A DNA stretch of 64,000 nucleotides from Diospyros lotus. Lineage: Eukaryota > Streptophyta > Magnoliopsida > Ericales > Ebenaceae. The notes under the pieces are model-generated. The model did not search any database and was not told where the DNA came from. It saw only the letters and a program-made list of their open reading frames with translations. The position numbers and the translations under genes are program-made. This document shows positions 23,286-35,650 of this stretch, in pieces; position 1 is the stretch's first letter, and the number at the start of each line of letters is the position of its first letter. The DNA lies in contig NC_068352.1 of NCBI RefSeq assembly GCF_014633365.1, positions 19,377,310 through 19,441,309 of the forward strand, in the 5' to 3' direction.

Positions 23286-23454
23286 ACTCGAAAATGGGTT
23301 AAAAGGCCCGCGAGAATCCTGACCCACAATGACCATCTGATGCCTAAGTCACTACCAGAGGAAGATAATTGTTCACAAAAAACAGTAAAAGCATAGTCAA
23401 TGTGTCAAAATTTTATCGAATTCGAAAGTCCCTTTCAGTGTCCTCACTACCAGA

Positions 23455-23800
23455 AAAATGAGGTTTTGTGACCAATTTTTTGTGACCGACTTAATCAATT
23501 GATAATTAGCGATGGATTAACGACCGATTTTTAAAATTTGCAACCGAATTATTTACTTACCGATTCAGCGACGTAAATTCAGTCAGTAATTATGCGACCA
23601 ATTTTGACCACAAAATTTGTGACCAATTTTTTTCCGACTGATTTAGCAACGAAAACTATTATCGCTAATTGTGAAACCGATTTTGACCACAAATTTTGTG
23701 ATTGATTGTTCGGTTGGTGGATTTTCAACCAACTTTGCCACTGAAATACATCGGTCAGTAATTACGTACCGAATTTGAGATTGAATTTTTTGTCTAATAT
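23455..23800. repeat. Left subterminal repeats of the CACTA element
   Basis: Degenerate repeated words around GTGACCAATTTTT, GCGACCGATTTT and CGGTCAGTAATTA, in both orientations. The right end (34085-34440) has the matching set (GCGACCGATATGG, TCGGTCGATATTTTTG, CAGTCGGAATATTGG). In En/Spm such motifs are binding sites of the TnpA protein. Confidence 0.7.
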
Positions 23801-24270
23801 TTTTTTTTTTGTTGAAACATCGAATTAGTTGTTAAATCAAAATAAAGAAATTTTTGAAAATAATATTAATAAATAATATATGTTCATAAAAATAAAATAA
23901 TTCAGTTATTAAATAATTTGTGATGATAATAAAATATTTTACTGTATTGCATCAAATTAATATTTATTTTAAAATATAATTATATTAAGTAATATTTTAC
24001 ATTATTGCATAAAATATTAATTTATTATCATTTTGAACTCCCCCACCCAAAAACATTATAAATAAATAAATAAGAGTGGGTTTAAATAATGTTCAAATCA
24101 AATGTAACAGATTTAAGGGTTAGCAACAGATGAAATTTCCAGCAAAAATTTGCATTCTCTTTCTCTCTCTATATATAAATTTATTATCAATTTGTTTACA
24201 CTCTGTGGAATAATTTTTTGCCAAAACACTTAGCAATAAATATAAGTTCACTATATTATATATAATATAT

Positions 24271-24495
24271 AAAGGCGGATTAAACCCTTACCGGGCTTAA
24301 TAGGCCTATTAAACCATACCGGGTTGAATACTATATTATACATATAAAGGCGGGTTAAACACTAATCGGGCTTAAGAGGCCTATAAAACCCGTACCGGAT
24401 TAATATTATATTATGCATATAAAGGCCGGTTAAACCCTAATCGGGCTTAAAAAGCCTATTAAACCCGTTACAGGTATAATACTCTGGGTTTCATG
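24271..24495. repeat. 75-bp tandem repeat, three copies, with TTAAACCC cores
   Basis: The AAAGGC(G/C)G(G/A)TTAAAC box occurs at 24271, 24346 and 24421, exactly 75 bp apart. Each unit also has CGGGCTTAA, GCCTAT(T/A)AAA and a CCG(T/G) box. Degenerate TTAAACC(C/T) words continue to about 24540. Confidence 0.85.
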
Positions 24496-24824
24496 TGCCC
24501 ATTAAACCTGAAACGGGTTTAACCTGCCAAATCAGCCCGAAACAAACAAAATTGGGTCTAGAATGCACAACAAACTTCATGTTTGTTAATAAATATGTCA
24601 TACACAAATTCAAGTTAATCAAATTAAGATCACAAATCATTTTGCACATGTATAGTTTATCCACGAGCATGTGTACAAAATCAGCATTTTGGACAAGAGC
24701 TCGCTAAATATATTGATTACATATTAGCATAATATACATTTTACATATGAACAAATTACATATACCAACTACACTGCTATGCCTATAAAAAAATATATGA
24801 ACAAATTATGAATAACATATACAA

Positions 24825-26153
24825 TCAAGTATCAACTATTCTGTTATGTCTATACAAATACATAGCAACCTGCCTGCAGAGGGTACTCATTTCATCATCG
24901 CTCTGATTTGTCACCCACCAATCCTCGGTGTGCCTCATGATGTCATCGATGTGCTTAATAACATACACTCCGCAGCTGTACCTATATTAGAAATAACCAA
25001 ATTCTGTCAACCTTCAAATGACAATAACAAACATTTCACTCAATAATAAATAAAATATTCTATTTTAATTCAGTACCCATCCGATTGCTGAGGCAGGTTC
25101 ACCATGCTGGGATCGAGTTACTCCAATGTCCATTCTTTATGTGGAGTGGCAGTTGTGGAGATATGGTCATAATATCTACTACAAGTCAGGAGAATGGGTA
25201 GGAGTTTCAACAATGGCTTGATGCTATTGGCCTTAACCCTCCTACTTTCCTCCTTAGTAGCCACGGAGTTGTACATAACAACCTTGCCCTCTTTCAGACA
25301 AATCATGGCTACGATCCAGTAGGAATGATTCCCCAGATTGCATGGGATCAAGACCTGCATATTTTGAGAATACATTAGTCGGGAGTTAATCCATCAATAA
25401 AATAAGTGAATACTTACGAAGTCCATTGTCTACCAAGGCTTAGTCTCATCATTGACACCACGAATATGATCACATATTCCGTTTGGGAACTTTACCTTAG
25501 CAGGAAGCACAACACGCTTGCCTGCGAATTTCTCAGTCCACCACTTGTTCAGAAGTGCCTGAAGAGGAGAAAAATGTTATATTTGTTGTGGACCAAATAT
25601 AGATGCAACAAAAAAAGGGGTTTAATATAAGATTTGTGTTTAACACTCACAAATAGGATAATGGGCATGATAGCATATTTCGTATCATATATAGTCTGAG
25701 CCTACGTGTCTCTTAGTCATCAGACGCAACACAAGTAGCTGTCAATGTGAGTCCCCTCTATCCAAGTTTTAGCATCCTCTATTGAACGCAAGTCGATAGG
25801 TAATAGATGGGTAATATAACTTGTGTCACGCCTACAATAACCAAGAATTATTATAAGCTTTAGATTGTATTACCAATGTAAATAGAACAATAATTAATAT
25901 TTTTCCTGACATTTTATACTTACTCGATGTCTTTCTATGATTGTATGTAGTCAGTGTAGCCCTCAGGGGGCTTAAGATCATCGACCCCCTGTTGGTCCAG
26001 GTGATGCTTGGCTACTTCAGCTTCTATCTGCATCACCATGCCCCCTACACTGTTTGGGCTAGGAACAGGAACATTCTCTCCTGTCCTAGCTGATGTCAAG
26101 GGTGGCACTGTCTTCTCACCCTCTACCGACGGCGATTTGTTTTTGTCTACCAT
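24825..26153 (-). pseudogene. C48 (Ulp1-like) cysteine peptidase gene within the CACTA element
   Basis: At least five exons on the minus strand. 26153-~25925 is a Pro/Ser-rich segment with GYTDYIQS. 25831-~25710 contains LLPIDLRSIEDAKTWIEG. 25558-~25410 contains NKWWTEKFAGKRVVLP. 25354-25077 contains VLIPCNLGNHSYWIVAMICL, then VVMYNS. 24981-24825 contains YSCGVYVIKHIDDIM and ends in TGA. His of the NH.W motif and Cys of SCGVY are the expected catalytic His and Cys of Ulp1/SENP-type deSUMOylating peptidases. The usual Asp (YDS) is Asn here. Splice junctions GATGG|GTAC and TTATTGTAG|GCG fit well. At least two nonsense codons (after YIQS; TAG in the KPW*TMDF stretch) suggest a decayed copy. Plant transposons (some MULEs and CACTAs) are known carriers of such genes. 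Confidence 0.75.
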
Positions 26154-28400
26154 GTCAAGGGAGAGAGTTAAAAACTTATCAAAAACAACTGACGCATGCC
26201 CTTTGCGCTTACCAGGTTATGGAATTGATCACAATTGGACAAGACAAAGCATTTCTTAGGAGTTGCCATATTGGAAAACAAATCTAATTCGCCATAACCT
26301 AGATGTAATGCACATAGAAAATAATGTGTTTGATAATGTGATTAATATTGTTATGGATGTCAAGGAAAAACCAAGGATAATGCAAATGCAAGAATGGATT
26401 TAAAAGAATATTATAGACGTTGGGAGCTAGAGCTAGTGGATAGAGGCAATGGTAAGCTCCTCAAACCCAAGGCACAATACACCCTGAACGTGGAACTAAA
26501 GAAAGCTATTTGTGAATGGGTTAAACAATTAAGGCTTCCAAATAGGTATTCCTCAAATTTGACCCAGTGTGTGGACATTCAAAATGCTAAATTACACGAG
26601 ATGAAAAACCATGACTGTCATGTTTTCATGGAACGTCTTCTCCCAATTGCATTGAGGGCATTGCCAGACCCTATATGGAAGCCCCTTGCAGAGCTTAGCC
26701 AATTCCTTAGGGAGATTTGTTCATCAACTCTAAGGCTTAATAAGGTGGAAACGTTGCAGGAGAACATTAAGGTAACCTTGTGCAAACTAGAGCGAATATT
26801 CCCACCTGGTTTCTTCAATTCAATGGAGCATCTTCCCGTACATTTAGCTTATGAGGCATGTGTTGGTGGACCAATGCAATACCGTTGGATGCATCCCTTT
26901 GAGAGGTAACGATAATGATAGTATTGCTCACACTAGTACTAGTATATGTTTTGACTTCTCTGTTTGGTGTTTTATTTTACCTTTTAAACCCTCAGGTTCT
27001 TACACACGTTGAAGAGGAAGGTCAAAAATAAGGCTCGAGTAGAAGGATCCATTTACGAGGCCTACAACGTAAAAGAAATGTCCACATTTTGTAGCCATTA
27101 TTTTGGTGTTGATGTACAATCAAGGCAGACATAAGCACCACAAAATGATGATAGTGCCAAAGTACAATCGGATTCAAATACATTTTCTATCTTTAATCAG
27201 CAAGGACGCCTAGCTGGCAAACATTGCAAATGTATGTTAACAGATCAAGAACTTCATCGTGCGACACTCTACATTCTCTTAAATTTTGACGAGGTCCAAC
27301 CTTACTTGAAGTACGAGGTCCAACATCTCCACGATTGTTCAATGATCATGATTTAAATTAAGACTTAGTATATAAACTTGGTTTCTTTTAATGTTGCAGT
27401 ACATATGCAGAAAATATAAGAGCGCTTGCACCACACATGAATGCCAAAGAGGTTGATAAAAGGATTGAGGCTGAGTTTCCAAGATGGTTCAATGACTATG
27501 TAGGTCCCTTTCAATTACTAAAAATAAGTGTGTTAACAGATCAAATTCTACGTTCGTGAATAATGTAATTTGTTTATTAACATGTATTGTGTTTAAAACA
27601 AAATATGAGTAGGTGCATGATCCAACTAATGAGATACACATGATCAACAAATATGTGACATATCATGGGGACCCTTGAGGATGGTGAAAACATGGCATAC
27701 GTATTTTGTAAATGACTATAAGTTTCAAACAAATTTGTGGAGTGAAGGCAAGTCCACAAAAAATTGTGAAACTTGTACTAGAGGTTCTGTCTATGGACAA
27801 CCAGAAGACGACTATTATGGGATACTCAAGGAGGTTATCCAATTGGAGTACTCTAGGTTACCACTTAAAAAGTTGGTGCTATTCAATTGTGAGTGGTTTG
27901 ATCCGACTCCAGGGCGAGGGACCAGGATAAATAAACAATATAGAATAGTTGAGATTCAGTCTACTATAAGGTACAATCAATATGATCCTTTTATACTTGC
28001 CTCCCAAGTGCACAAAGTTTACTATGCCCCATATCCATGTCGACAACGTAATTTGGTAGATTAGTGGGTAGTTATTCAAACTAAGGTAAGGAGCACGGTT
28101 GATGCCCAAACTTCTGAATAAACAGTTCATGTTTATCAGGAAGATGAGGACGTGTTGCTACAACCTATCGTAGTTGAAGATGAACAACTCGATAGCCTAC
28201 GAGACAATGTTGAGGCTGAAGAAGTTGAAGAGTACTCTATTAATGACACTTTTGTGGTTGAGGATGGGGAGCCTGATAATGAAGAAGAAAATAAGGACGT
28301 GGATACAATTGAAGAGGAAGATGACAAGGAGGATATAAATGAAGAAGATGACGAGAAGGATATATATGAAGAAGATGACGAGGAGGATACACATGAATAA
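26154..28400 (+). pseudogene. TNP2-type CACTA transposase, 3' half (DUF4218 and DUF4216)
   Basis: From about 26200 the frame reads GYGIDHNWTRQSI, a stop, ELPYWKTNLIRHNLD and HIENNVFDNVINIVMD, the conserved end of the En/Spm transposase catalytic domain. DUF4218 follows at 26394-26909 (LPIALRALPDPIW; FPPGFFNSMEHLPVHL; GPMQYRWMHPFER). After a GT-AG intron (26909-26997) comes FLHTLKRKVKNKARVEGSI and FCSHYF. Later exons give FPRWFNDY (about 27470) and a DUF4216-like part (27675-28064: VLFNCEWFDPTPGRGTR, YDPFILASQVHKVYY). A Glu/Asp-rich tail ends at 28400. Stops and a frame change near 27675 disable it. The N-terminal half is missing: its place is taken by the minus-strand peptidase gene. Confidence 0.85.
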
Positions 28401-28712
28401 TGCATGTTTTGTTAGAATTTTGGTAGAGTGGAATGTCACTCTATGTTCCCTATTTGCAGCCTCATTCAAGTCTTCCTTTGGTATGCATATTTCATATATA
28501 TAAATTTTGTTTACTTCACTAATTAACACTTTTTTGTGCAACAATGAAGTGACACATTAACATATCCTAAATTCATTGTTCGTGGGACTAATTCTACTTT
28601 TATTTCTCTTGCAGTTTTGGCTTCTTTCTGGGTTGCAACTTCTATTTATACTTTATTTTCATTATGAGAGGTATGTCTCCAGTGAGTGATGGGAATTTTA
28701 TCACTCCCTCCG

Positions 28713-31293
28713 TGTAACGCCCTGCCCATTTCAAGGGCGTTAAATAACTTAAGAATTTCGGGAATACATATTTTGTTCAATATAAATCATTTCCCGACAA
28801 TCCCGTTCTACATTCCTAGCATGCTAAACAAGAATCAATAAGCTAAGACAGGTAATCATCATAAATGTAGAAGCTTAAAATCGAAACCTGATATGGTACA
28901 TATCTGAATTCACTTAATCATATCATAAAATCTGTACCATTATATCATTAAATACTTAAATACATGGAGACTTAACATCAAGAGATAACAACTGAGCACC
29001 TTAGATACAATTTGACGATTCTTCAGAAATACATTAAACCGTAACGATTATACATGATCATCAATATAGTACAATCTTCTAAACATGACAAATAACATGT
29101 CATTAATCCTCACGAAGGAGCATATACCCGAACAACTCGCTGAACCCATCGGCCACATCATCAATCATCCCCTTGCCATAACTGCAAATCCTAACTAGAA
29201 TGTTTGAATGTTCCAAGGGCATAACCCAATTAGAAGATGAATCTTCTAGTAAGGGTCCAAAAAAATATATATGAATGCATGATGCAATAACATGAATAAC
29301 ATTTGCCCTAATATAACTTTCATGGCCCAACAACCCGGCTAGGAATCCTAGACAGAATCTCGAACCTCTACAGGATAAGCCTAACGTTATTCCATCAATT
29401 GTCCTTGGAAAATTACGGCTACACTATCGAGGCGATATCCCATTCCCATGCATAAATATCAATATGACAATAATATCGTGCCATGCAAATATTACGACTT
29501 TCCATACAATATGACAAAATGAATCATATCTTTCATAAATATCGTCCCTAATAAACAATCATATCATATGGGATAGGACAACTCACCTTTTCACAAGATT
29601 CAGAATACCTCAAAAGACACGCATCACCTCGATATGTGTGTCCAGCCTCGATTTTTGTGCCAACTCTCAAAAGTTGGACAAATCACTTTTTCTCAAGCAC
29701 ATAAATCATAAAAAGCATATTTAATCACTAAATATCTCAATATTTCAATTTCTTTCATTTTTTCTTCATTTTCTTCCATTTTGCCTTCTAAAAATTCTAA
29801 TAAATACTCTCGAGACTGTTTTCTCGAATCTCTTTCCACAAAAATTCATAATATCCAATGAACTTCAAAGGAAAATTACTGAACTTACCCGGATATTGCG
29901 TTTTCATGCAAAATGAGGCTATTCGATGTGAATATTGAGACATCGGGAGGGAAAACACCAAAACTTTTTGTACAAACCCTCATAAAATATTTTTCTAGAA
30001 TTTTTGGCATTTTTACCAAATTTTTCAGAGTCCCCACGTGCCCGCACGCTCCTGCACGCGCCTAGGTTGATTGGGCGCGCATGAAGACCAGCGCGTGGCT
30101 GGCACACGCCAGTCGTCTTCTCCGACGATGCTAGATCTTTACACTTTCTTCTTCCTCTCCTCCAATCAATCAACATGGAATATCTTGATGCCCAAAAGAA
30201 CCATCGAAAGGCTATCAATCGGAGGCTTAAAGCCTCGGCCATACCGTCTACCCAATTTTTCCTACGAGCTTCGAATAGCTATCAAACCTCTACCAAAATA
30301 CCTAAAATTCTCCAAATAGCTTCCTCTCCTCATGGGAAACAAAAGCCCCTTAATTTGAAGGCTCAATTCGTTCGATTTTAGCCTCGATTTGAAGCTCCAT
30401 TTTCCTCAAACTTTTGGTCAAGCCATTGCTGTTTATAGCAAAACTCGAGCCTCGAAACCCCTTTGGCCACTCGATCCATTGCCTTAAGAGTCTCCACCTC
30501 CCCTAGATCGGCCTAGAAGTGACCCTTGCCAACCAAAATAGCCACTTGCAGGTTTTGATAAAAATGACCCAACTTTCGGTTGATTTTTCTTGAAATTCGG
30601 TCACCCTTGTGGCCGTTGTTGGCCACGCCTTCATCAAAAGGCATCCCTAAGAAACCCTCGTGGGTTCCCTGTGGCCGATTTCGGTGATTTGATGGGTTGG
30701 TCGGCCATGGCTGTTTGGAGGTTTTCCTAAAATTACACTTTGGCCCCTCAAACTTTGGCTTTTCACTTTGGCCCATTTTTACAAAGCTCCTCAACCTTGC
30801 ATAATTGTATTTAAGACCCTTAAGTCCTAAAACATCCATTTGACCCCTGAAGATTCCGAAAAAATATCGTTTTAACCTCCATCTGGCAATTTCAGAAAAC
30901 TACACTTAGGCCCGAATCTTCGTTTTGGCCCTAAACCTCTTCGTTTCTTCCTGAAACCACTGAAGACTTGTTTCTTATGAAAAAATGAAGCCCTCTCAAG
31001 CTTTCGTTGACTTTCTGGAAGTCGTCTATAACAATTCGGTATTGCAGCCTAATTGGGCTGCATTTTAGCTGTACCAAAAACTGTTCTCGATCTCATTTCT
31101 TTCAATGCCATAAATCATGCCTTGAAATATTCATCATGTCCATATCATTTTCATTTGGCATCTCGGCTCCAGGGCACTCTCTACAGTCGATTCGGTCAAT
31201 TTTTCGGGCTATTTAGATACCAATCTTCCCCGAAATTTTGTTTTTCTAATAAAACGTTTATTTTCAAATAATCCTAATTTCTTGGGTATTACA
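28713..31293 (-). repeat. Gypsy-type solo LTR with target duplication CTCCG
   Basis: The ends are TGTAACGCCC (28713) and GGGTATTACA (31293), with CTCCG on both sides (28708-28712 and 31294-31298). 2581 bp with no coding domains. TGTAA(C/T)(A/G)CCC ends and a length over 2 kb are typical of plant Ty3/gypsy elements of the Tekay/Del type (lineage inferred). Minus-strand orientation is inferred from the ACCCAAGAAATTAGG phrase at the minus-strand start. The 3' half is GC-rich (30030-30130). All open frames inside are short and unassigned. Confidence 0.85.
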
Positions 31294-31341
31294 CTCCGAG
31301 TGGTGGGTGATCACTCTGATTTATTTATTTTTTGTTGGTTA

Positions 31342-31343
31342 AT

Positions 31344-31382
<39 letters not shown>
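31342..31382. repeat. (AC)n-(AT)n compound microsatellite
   Basis: About ten AC units run directly into about ten AT units inside the CACTA element. Confidence 0.95.
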
Positions 31383-32017
31383 ACTCCATTATGTGAAAAT
31401 AGTATCATGAAACACAATTGATCATTTATACTTAACTAATGCACTCGAAATATGCCCGCCCAGATATAGTGGATTGTTATGCTATGTAGGCACAATTAAC
31501 ACAGTGAATGTAATTTCCTAGAACCATAGCTCATTTAAGTGCTATTTGAAACCAAGGATTTGTTGGAGTACATTTGAAAAATAAAAATACAAAATATTAT
31601 ATACAATTCACCGAGTTTAATTACCCAACCCAGGTTTAATGTACCCATTAAACCCGTTCTGGGTTGTTTTGTCCAATTAAACCCATGAATGATTTTGATC
31701 CGAATAATCATATTTTTCATTTTTATACTATATTGTTTAGGGGTTAGGGGGATCCCAACAACTAAAGAGTCACACAATCAAATTATTATTTGAGCATTAC
31801 CGGTATTAATAGCATTATCGGGTTTAAATGGCCAATTAAACCCGTAATTGACACATTAAACCCGGTAAGACTATTAAGCTCAGTAATCATATTTTATTTA
31901 ATATTCTTTTCTATGATCATATAATGAAAGAAGACTGAATTGTGTTTTGGAAATGATTTTTTACACATTTAAATATTATGCTAAATGTAAATTATTGTAT
32001 GCTTTGTGTCGTAGGAT

Positions 32018-33720
32018 ATGTCAGGTGGTAAACCTTATAAACGAGGTGGTCGTGGTTAATATAGGGGGCGTTCCTCTTTCAGTACTTCAGTTGGCCGAGG
32101 CGAGAAGAATGATGAGGGTAGTATGTCTGCATTCACTGGTACACCCTCTCCTCCATTTTCTGCCAATTCATTCATTGTAGTGCATGCACCCTCACCCCAA
32201 GCAAATATCTTCGTAAGGGATGTTTTTTTGGGTGATGCTGATATTGAATATTAGCTGAACCACCACCACCACCCAACATACGTCTACCTCTTCAGGAGGT
32301 GTACCATCCACCCCCACACCAACGTCTATCTTCACATATACAGCCGCCCAGACTAGCATCTACAGACACACGTCAACTGATCACACTTAGTGGCACAGAC
32401 TCGTATGTATTTCTTGTTTCATAAACATGCATAATCATCTCTTACATATTAGGAAATGGTTTAATAGCGGTCTATGTGTATTTATTTATGCGTATTACTA
32501 ATTGTTGTGTGTTATAATAGGTTTAGCAATCCTCAATGTGTTCATGAAATTACAAAAATAATTAAGAAAAGTTTGATCGTCCGACTTACTCATTTGCTAA
32601 AATGGACCTAGCTCTAAAGGAGTTATGGTTTAGAGAGTTTAAGGTACTGTAATCAAGTTCTACTTATAAATCTTTCTACATTTTTAATTTTATCATGCAC
32701 TACATTTTCAATTTTATCATAATTGTTATCACCATAACCATAAATTTGCAGAAATTGTATACATGGGATTCAAAAGATGAATATGAAATTCACAGACGTT
32801 TTAATAAAAAAGCAAGTGGGCGATTAAAAGATAGGTTGGTTGTCATTAGAACGGATCAAAGTAAGAAGCCAGATTGGATTGATGTAGACATCTTCAAAGA
32901 AATGAAGAAATTTTGGAGCACCGAAACTTATAAAGCAAAATGTGAAAAAGCTAAGAAAAATAAAAGTTCTGAAGTTGGAGAAAATGTTCACACTTGTGGT
33001 TCCATACCCTTATCTGAGCACACGGATAAATATGTATAATCACAAAACTTATTTTCTTGTTCTTTTATTCATTTCACTTAATTATTTTTTTATATAAATA
33101 TAGTTGTATGAATGACTTTTTTCATGGTAGATTAAAGAACATGGTGTCAAGCCTACTACATCCCATTTATTTGTGATGACCCACACAAAAAAGGACACAT
33201 CAGAATTTATTGATAGAAGATTAAAAACTATGTACGTATGTGCACATTACTTATCTTGTTGCAATTTTAATATTTATGAAATTAGCTTTCCTACTAATTA
33301 TTCATTAGCTAACCACAACTTTTGCAGGATGAATTCCAGGCATTGTAGCAAGCAGCTTCATCTCGAGGACATGAGGAGGGCCTAGTCCAAGAGGATGGAA
33401 GTGATGGTGCCCAACCCACATAGCCAACTATTGATAATAGCAATCTTTGGGTGCAAGTTGTTGGAGGTAGAAAAAAAGGTCGTATATATGGCATGGGTTC
33501 AGAAGCTCATGTTATCCCCTCTCAACCGTCGCCGCTAACAACAACCCATGTAGATATGACTCAATTGCATAATGAGGTGTCTGGAATGATGCATGCTACT
33601 GTAAGGGGAGCCATAGATAATGCCGTAGAGACCATCGTTCAACGTGTATTGTAACGTATGGGAGATACAGGATATGGATCAAGTGCTGTTGCTACACCTC
33701 CATAGTATTCATACCAGGAA
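32018..33720 (+). pseudogene. Transposase_24 / TnpA-like gene of the CACTA element
   Basis: The ATG at 32018 follows a TAGGAT acceptor-like site and gives MSGGKPYKRGGRG, a basic N-terminus, then a Pro/His-rich linker with stops. The core exon (about 32752-33039) contains YTWDSKDEYEIHRRFNKKA, KKPDWIDVDIFKEMKKFW and HTCGSIPLSEH, the hallmark of the plant Ptta/En/Spm Transposase_24 family. The next pieces give THTKKDTSEFIDRR (33180) and, after the intron ending TTTGCAG at 33327, a coiled C-terminus to about 33654 (NEVSGMMHATVRGAIDNAV). Several in-frame stops (TAG near 32060, TAA in place of Arg/Gln at 33652) show decay. The product would bind the element's ends. Confidence 0.75.
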
Positions 33721-33963
33721 CATTCAGACTTGTCTTTTGTTAGATATGAACTTGTGTTTAGAAAACCATGTATATTTTTGGCATGATGTTCTTATAGTTA
33801 ATGATGAATATTAATGCAAGTGTGTTGGTTTTGGTATCTTTTCAATTTATGCAAGTGTATTGTTTTATTTTGATTAATGCATAAAATTTTGATAGTTTAT
33901 AATATTAGTTTTTAATACGAATTTTTTAAAAAGTAAATATAATTCTTTAAATTTTAATTACGC

Positions 33964-34080
33964 AATTAAACCCGAGCCAGGTTTAATTGGGTAATTAAAC
34001 CCAGGCCATGTTTAATTGCCTAATTAAACCCGAGCTAAGTTTAATTGCCCAATTAAACCCGCTTCAACTTTAAATGCACA
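33964..34080. repeat. 29-bp tandem repeat with palindromic AATTAAACCC cores
   Basis: AATTAAACC(C) occurs at 33964, 33993, 34022 and 34051, exactly 29 bp apart. Each unit also carries the inverse GTTTAATTG, so each is a near-palindrome. Related words lie at 31630-31700 and 31805-31880. Confidence 0.85.
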
Positions 34081-34447
34081 ATATTTTCTGACAGATTGAC
34101 GACTGATTTTCGGTAGGTAAAATTTATAACTATTTATCTTTTTTAAAAATTAACTAATTAATTAGAGATTGAAAATTCATCGGTAATTTCAGTCGCAAAA
34201 TACTATCAGGATATTTCGATCGCTAATTTGGTATTAAATAAATTTTATTAATTTAACGAGGGAAATATAATATGTCGCTAACTCGGTCGATATTTTTGCG
34301 ACCGATATGGTATTCCGTCAATAAAAATTACCGATGAGCTATTTTTCAATCGACACATTTGGTCAAAAATTCTGTCGCTAAATCAATATTATGTTAGTAA
34401 ATCAGTCGGAATATTGGTCGCAAATGGAATTTTTTCTTGTAGTGCCT

Positions 34448-35650
34448 GTAGCTGGGTATTTATAAGTCACGTTCCCATGGATGCTAGGTGTTGACACGTG
34501 TTAATTGTTGAGAAAGGGTTTTGGTATCGCCGAGAAGAGGCCCTTATCACAAGGACCGCCATGCCGCAAGATGCTTGGTCGTAAGGCCACATTGCCACAA
34601 GCCCTTTGTCGCAAGCCTCATTACCACGAGCAATGTTGCCGCTAGCCTTGCCCCGAGCCACTATGCAATGCCTCGGCCCTTTGCCTCAAGCCCTGTTGCC
34701 ACGAGCCACCGTGCAATGCCTTCGCTCTTATGCCACAAGGCTCATTGCTGTGAGCCACCTTGCCGCAAGGCTGCTTGCTGCGAGCCACCCTGCAACACCT
34801 TTGCCCCTATGTTGCAATGCTCCCTATCGCAAGCTTCCTTGCAATGTTTGCCCTTGCCGCAAGGCTTCAACTGCAATTCTCTATGCCGCGAGCCCTTTTT
34901 TTTGTGCGCCTTAGAGCACACTGTCGCAAGCTTCAATATCATTTTTGCTTTAAAAAATCCTCTTTTTTCTCTACTTCGTTTATTACGGTACAACACCTTC
35001 AAAACATCAAATAGTCAATTTGAACTCCTTGAAGAACTTTCAAATGATTTTCCAAAACTCAAGTAACATTATATTGAATGAATTATATCAAAATCATCTT
35101 CACTTGGGTTTTTACTTCAAAACCTTAAATGAAAGTATACTCATACATTTATTCATTCTTAAAGAACTTTATATCAAAATAATTTTTGCTCAAATATTCA
35201 AAGTATTCAAACCTTCTTTTAACCCTAATTGTTAATCCTTCAAATTTTCAAAACATTTGAGTAAATGTATAATGTTCACTTATACATTCTTTTTGAATAA
35301 ATATACCAAGATTGAAAACTCAAAGACTTGATGTTTATCTCCTAAACATCAAGTTTTCAATTTGAACATTCACATGTATTTGAAACATATTTCTTTAATA
35401 CTTTCAAATGCATTTCTTGTAAACCTTAAGTTTTAAGATAATTACTTGAGTAATGCTATTTTGATACTCAGAGTAACGTTTTAAGTTTACTCTATGTATT
35501 ACTTGATTAATACATATTTGAACATTTAGAATATCATTTTAAGTCATTCAAGCGCATTCAGTTATACTCTTAGGGCCACAAGTCATTTCGGTTAAATCTT
35601 GAAACCTGGAGTAAGACATTAAAATTAATCCTATTGAAGGCTATGTCCTA
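34448..35650. other. Continuation of the CACTA host repeat, then AT-rich DNA
   Basis: From 34540 to about 34910 the sequence repeats TTGCCGCAAG, TTGCCACGAGCC and GTCGCAAGCC at short irregular intervals. It is GC-rich and related to the 23040-23285 minisatellite, so both were one locus before the CACTA insertion. The several overlapping open frames (up to 181 codons, Ala/Cys/Pro-rich) arise from this low-complexity repeat and show no domain. 35000-35650 is AT-rich with ACTTGAGTAA / ACTTGATTAA words like the copia LTRs. Confidence 0.55.

Larger units (their letters stand above)
23445..34444 (+). mobile_element. CACTA (En/Spm) DNA transposon, 11 kb, target duplication CCT
   Basis: The left end CACTACCAGAAAAATGAGG (23445) and right end TTTTTTCTTGTAGTG (34444) form the CACTA terminal inverted repeat. 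CCT flanks both sides (23442-23444 and 34445-34447), the 3-bp duplication expected for this superfamily. Subterminal regions repeat GCGACCGATTTT-like words on both ends. Inside are a TNP2-type transposase remnant, a Transposase_24-type gene, and a minus-strand C48 peptidase gene. The element also carries a gypsy-type solo LTR (28713-31293), so its own length was about 8.4 kb. Strand follows the transposase. Confidence 0.9.

Noticed and set aside
23053..23396. Ser/Pro/Gln-rich frames of 62 and 110 codons
   Set aside because: Generated by the 29-30 bp minisatellite: two overlapping frames show the same repeated peptide pattern.
28136..28405. Minus-strand Ser-rich 89-codon frame
   Set aside because: It is the complement of the Glu/Asp-rich tail of the transposase on the plus strand.
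34521..35066. 181-codon and overlapping open frames (Ala/Cys/His/Pro-rich)
   Set aside because: They run through a degenerate TTGCCGCAAG-type repeat and are open in several frames and on both strands. No domain was recognised, so this is composition and not a gene.
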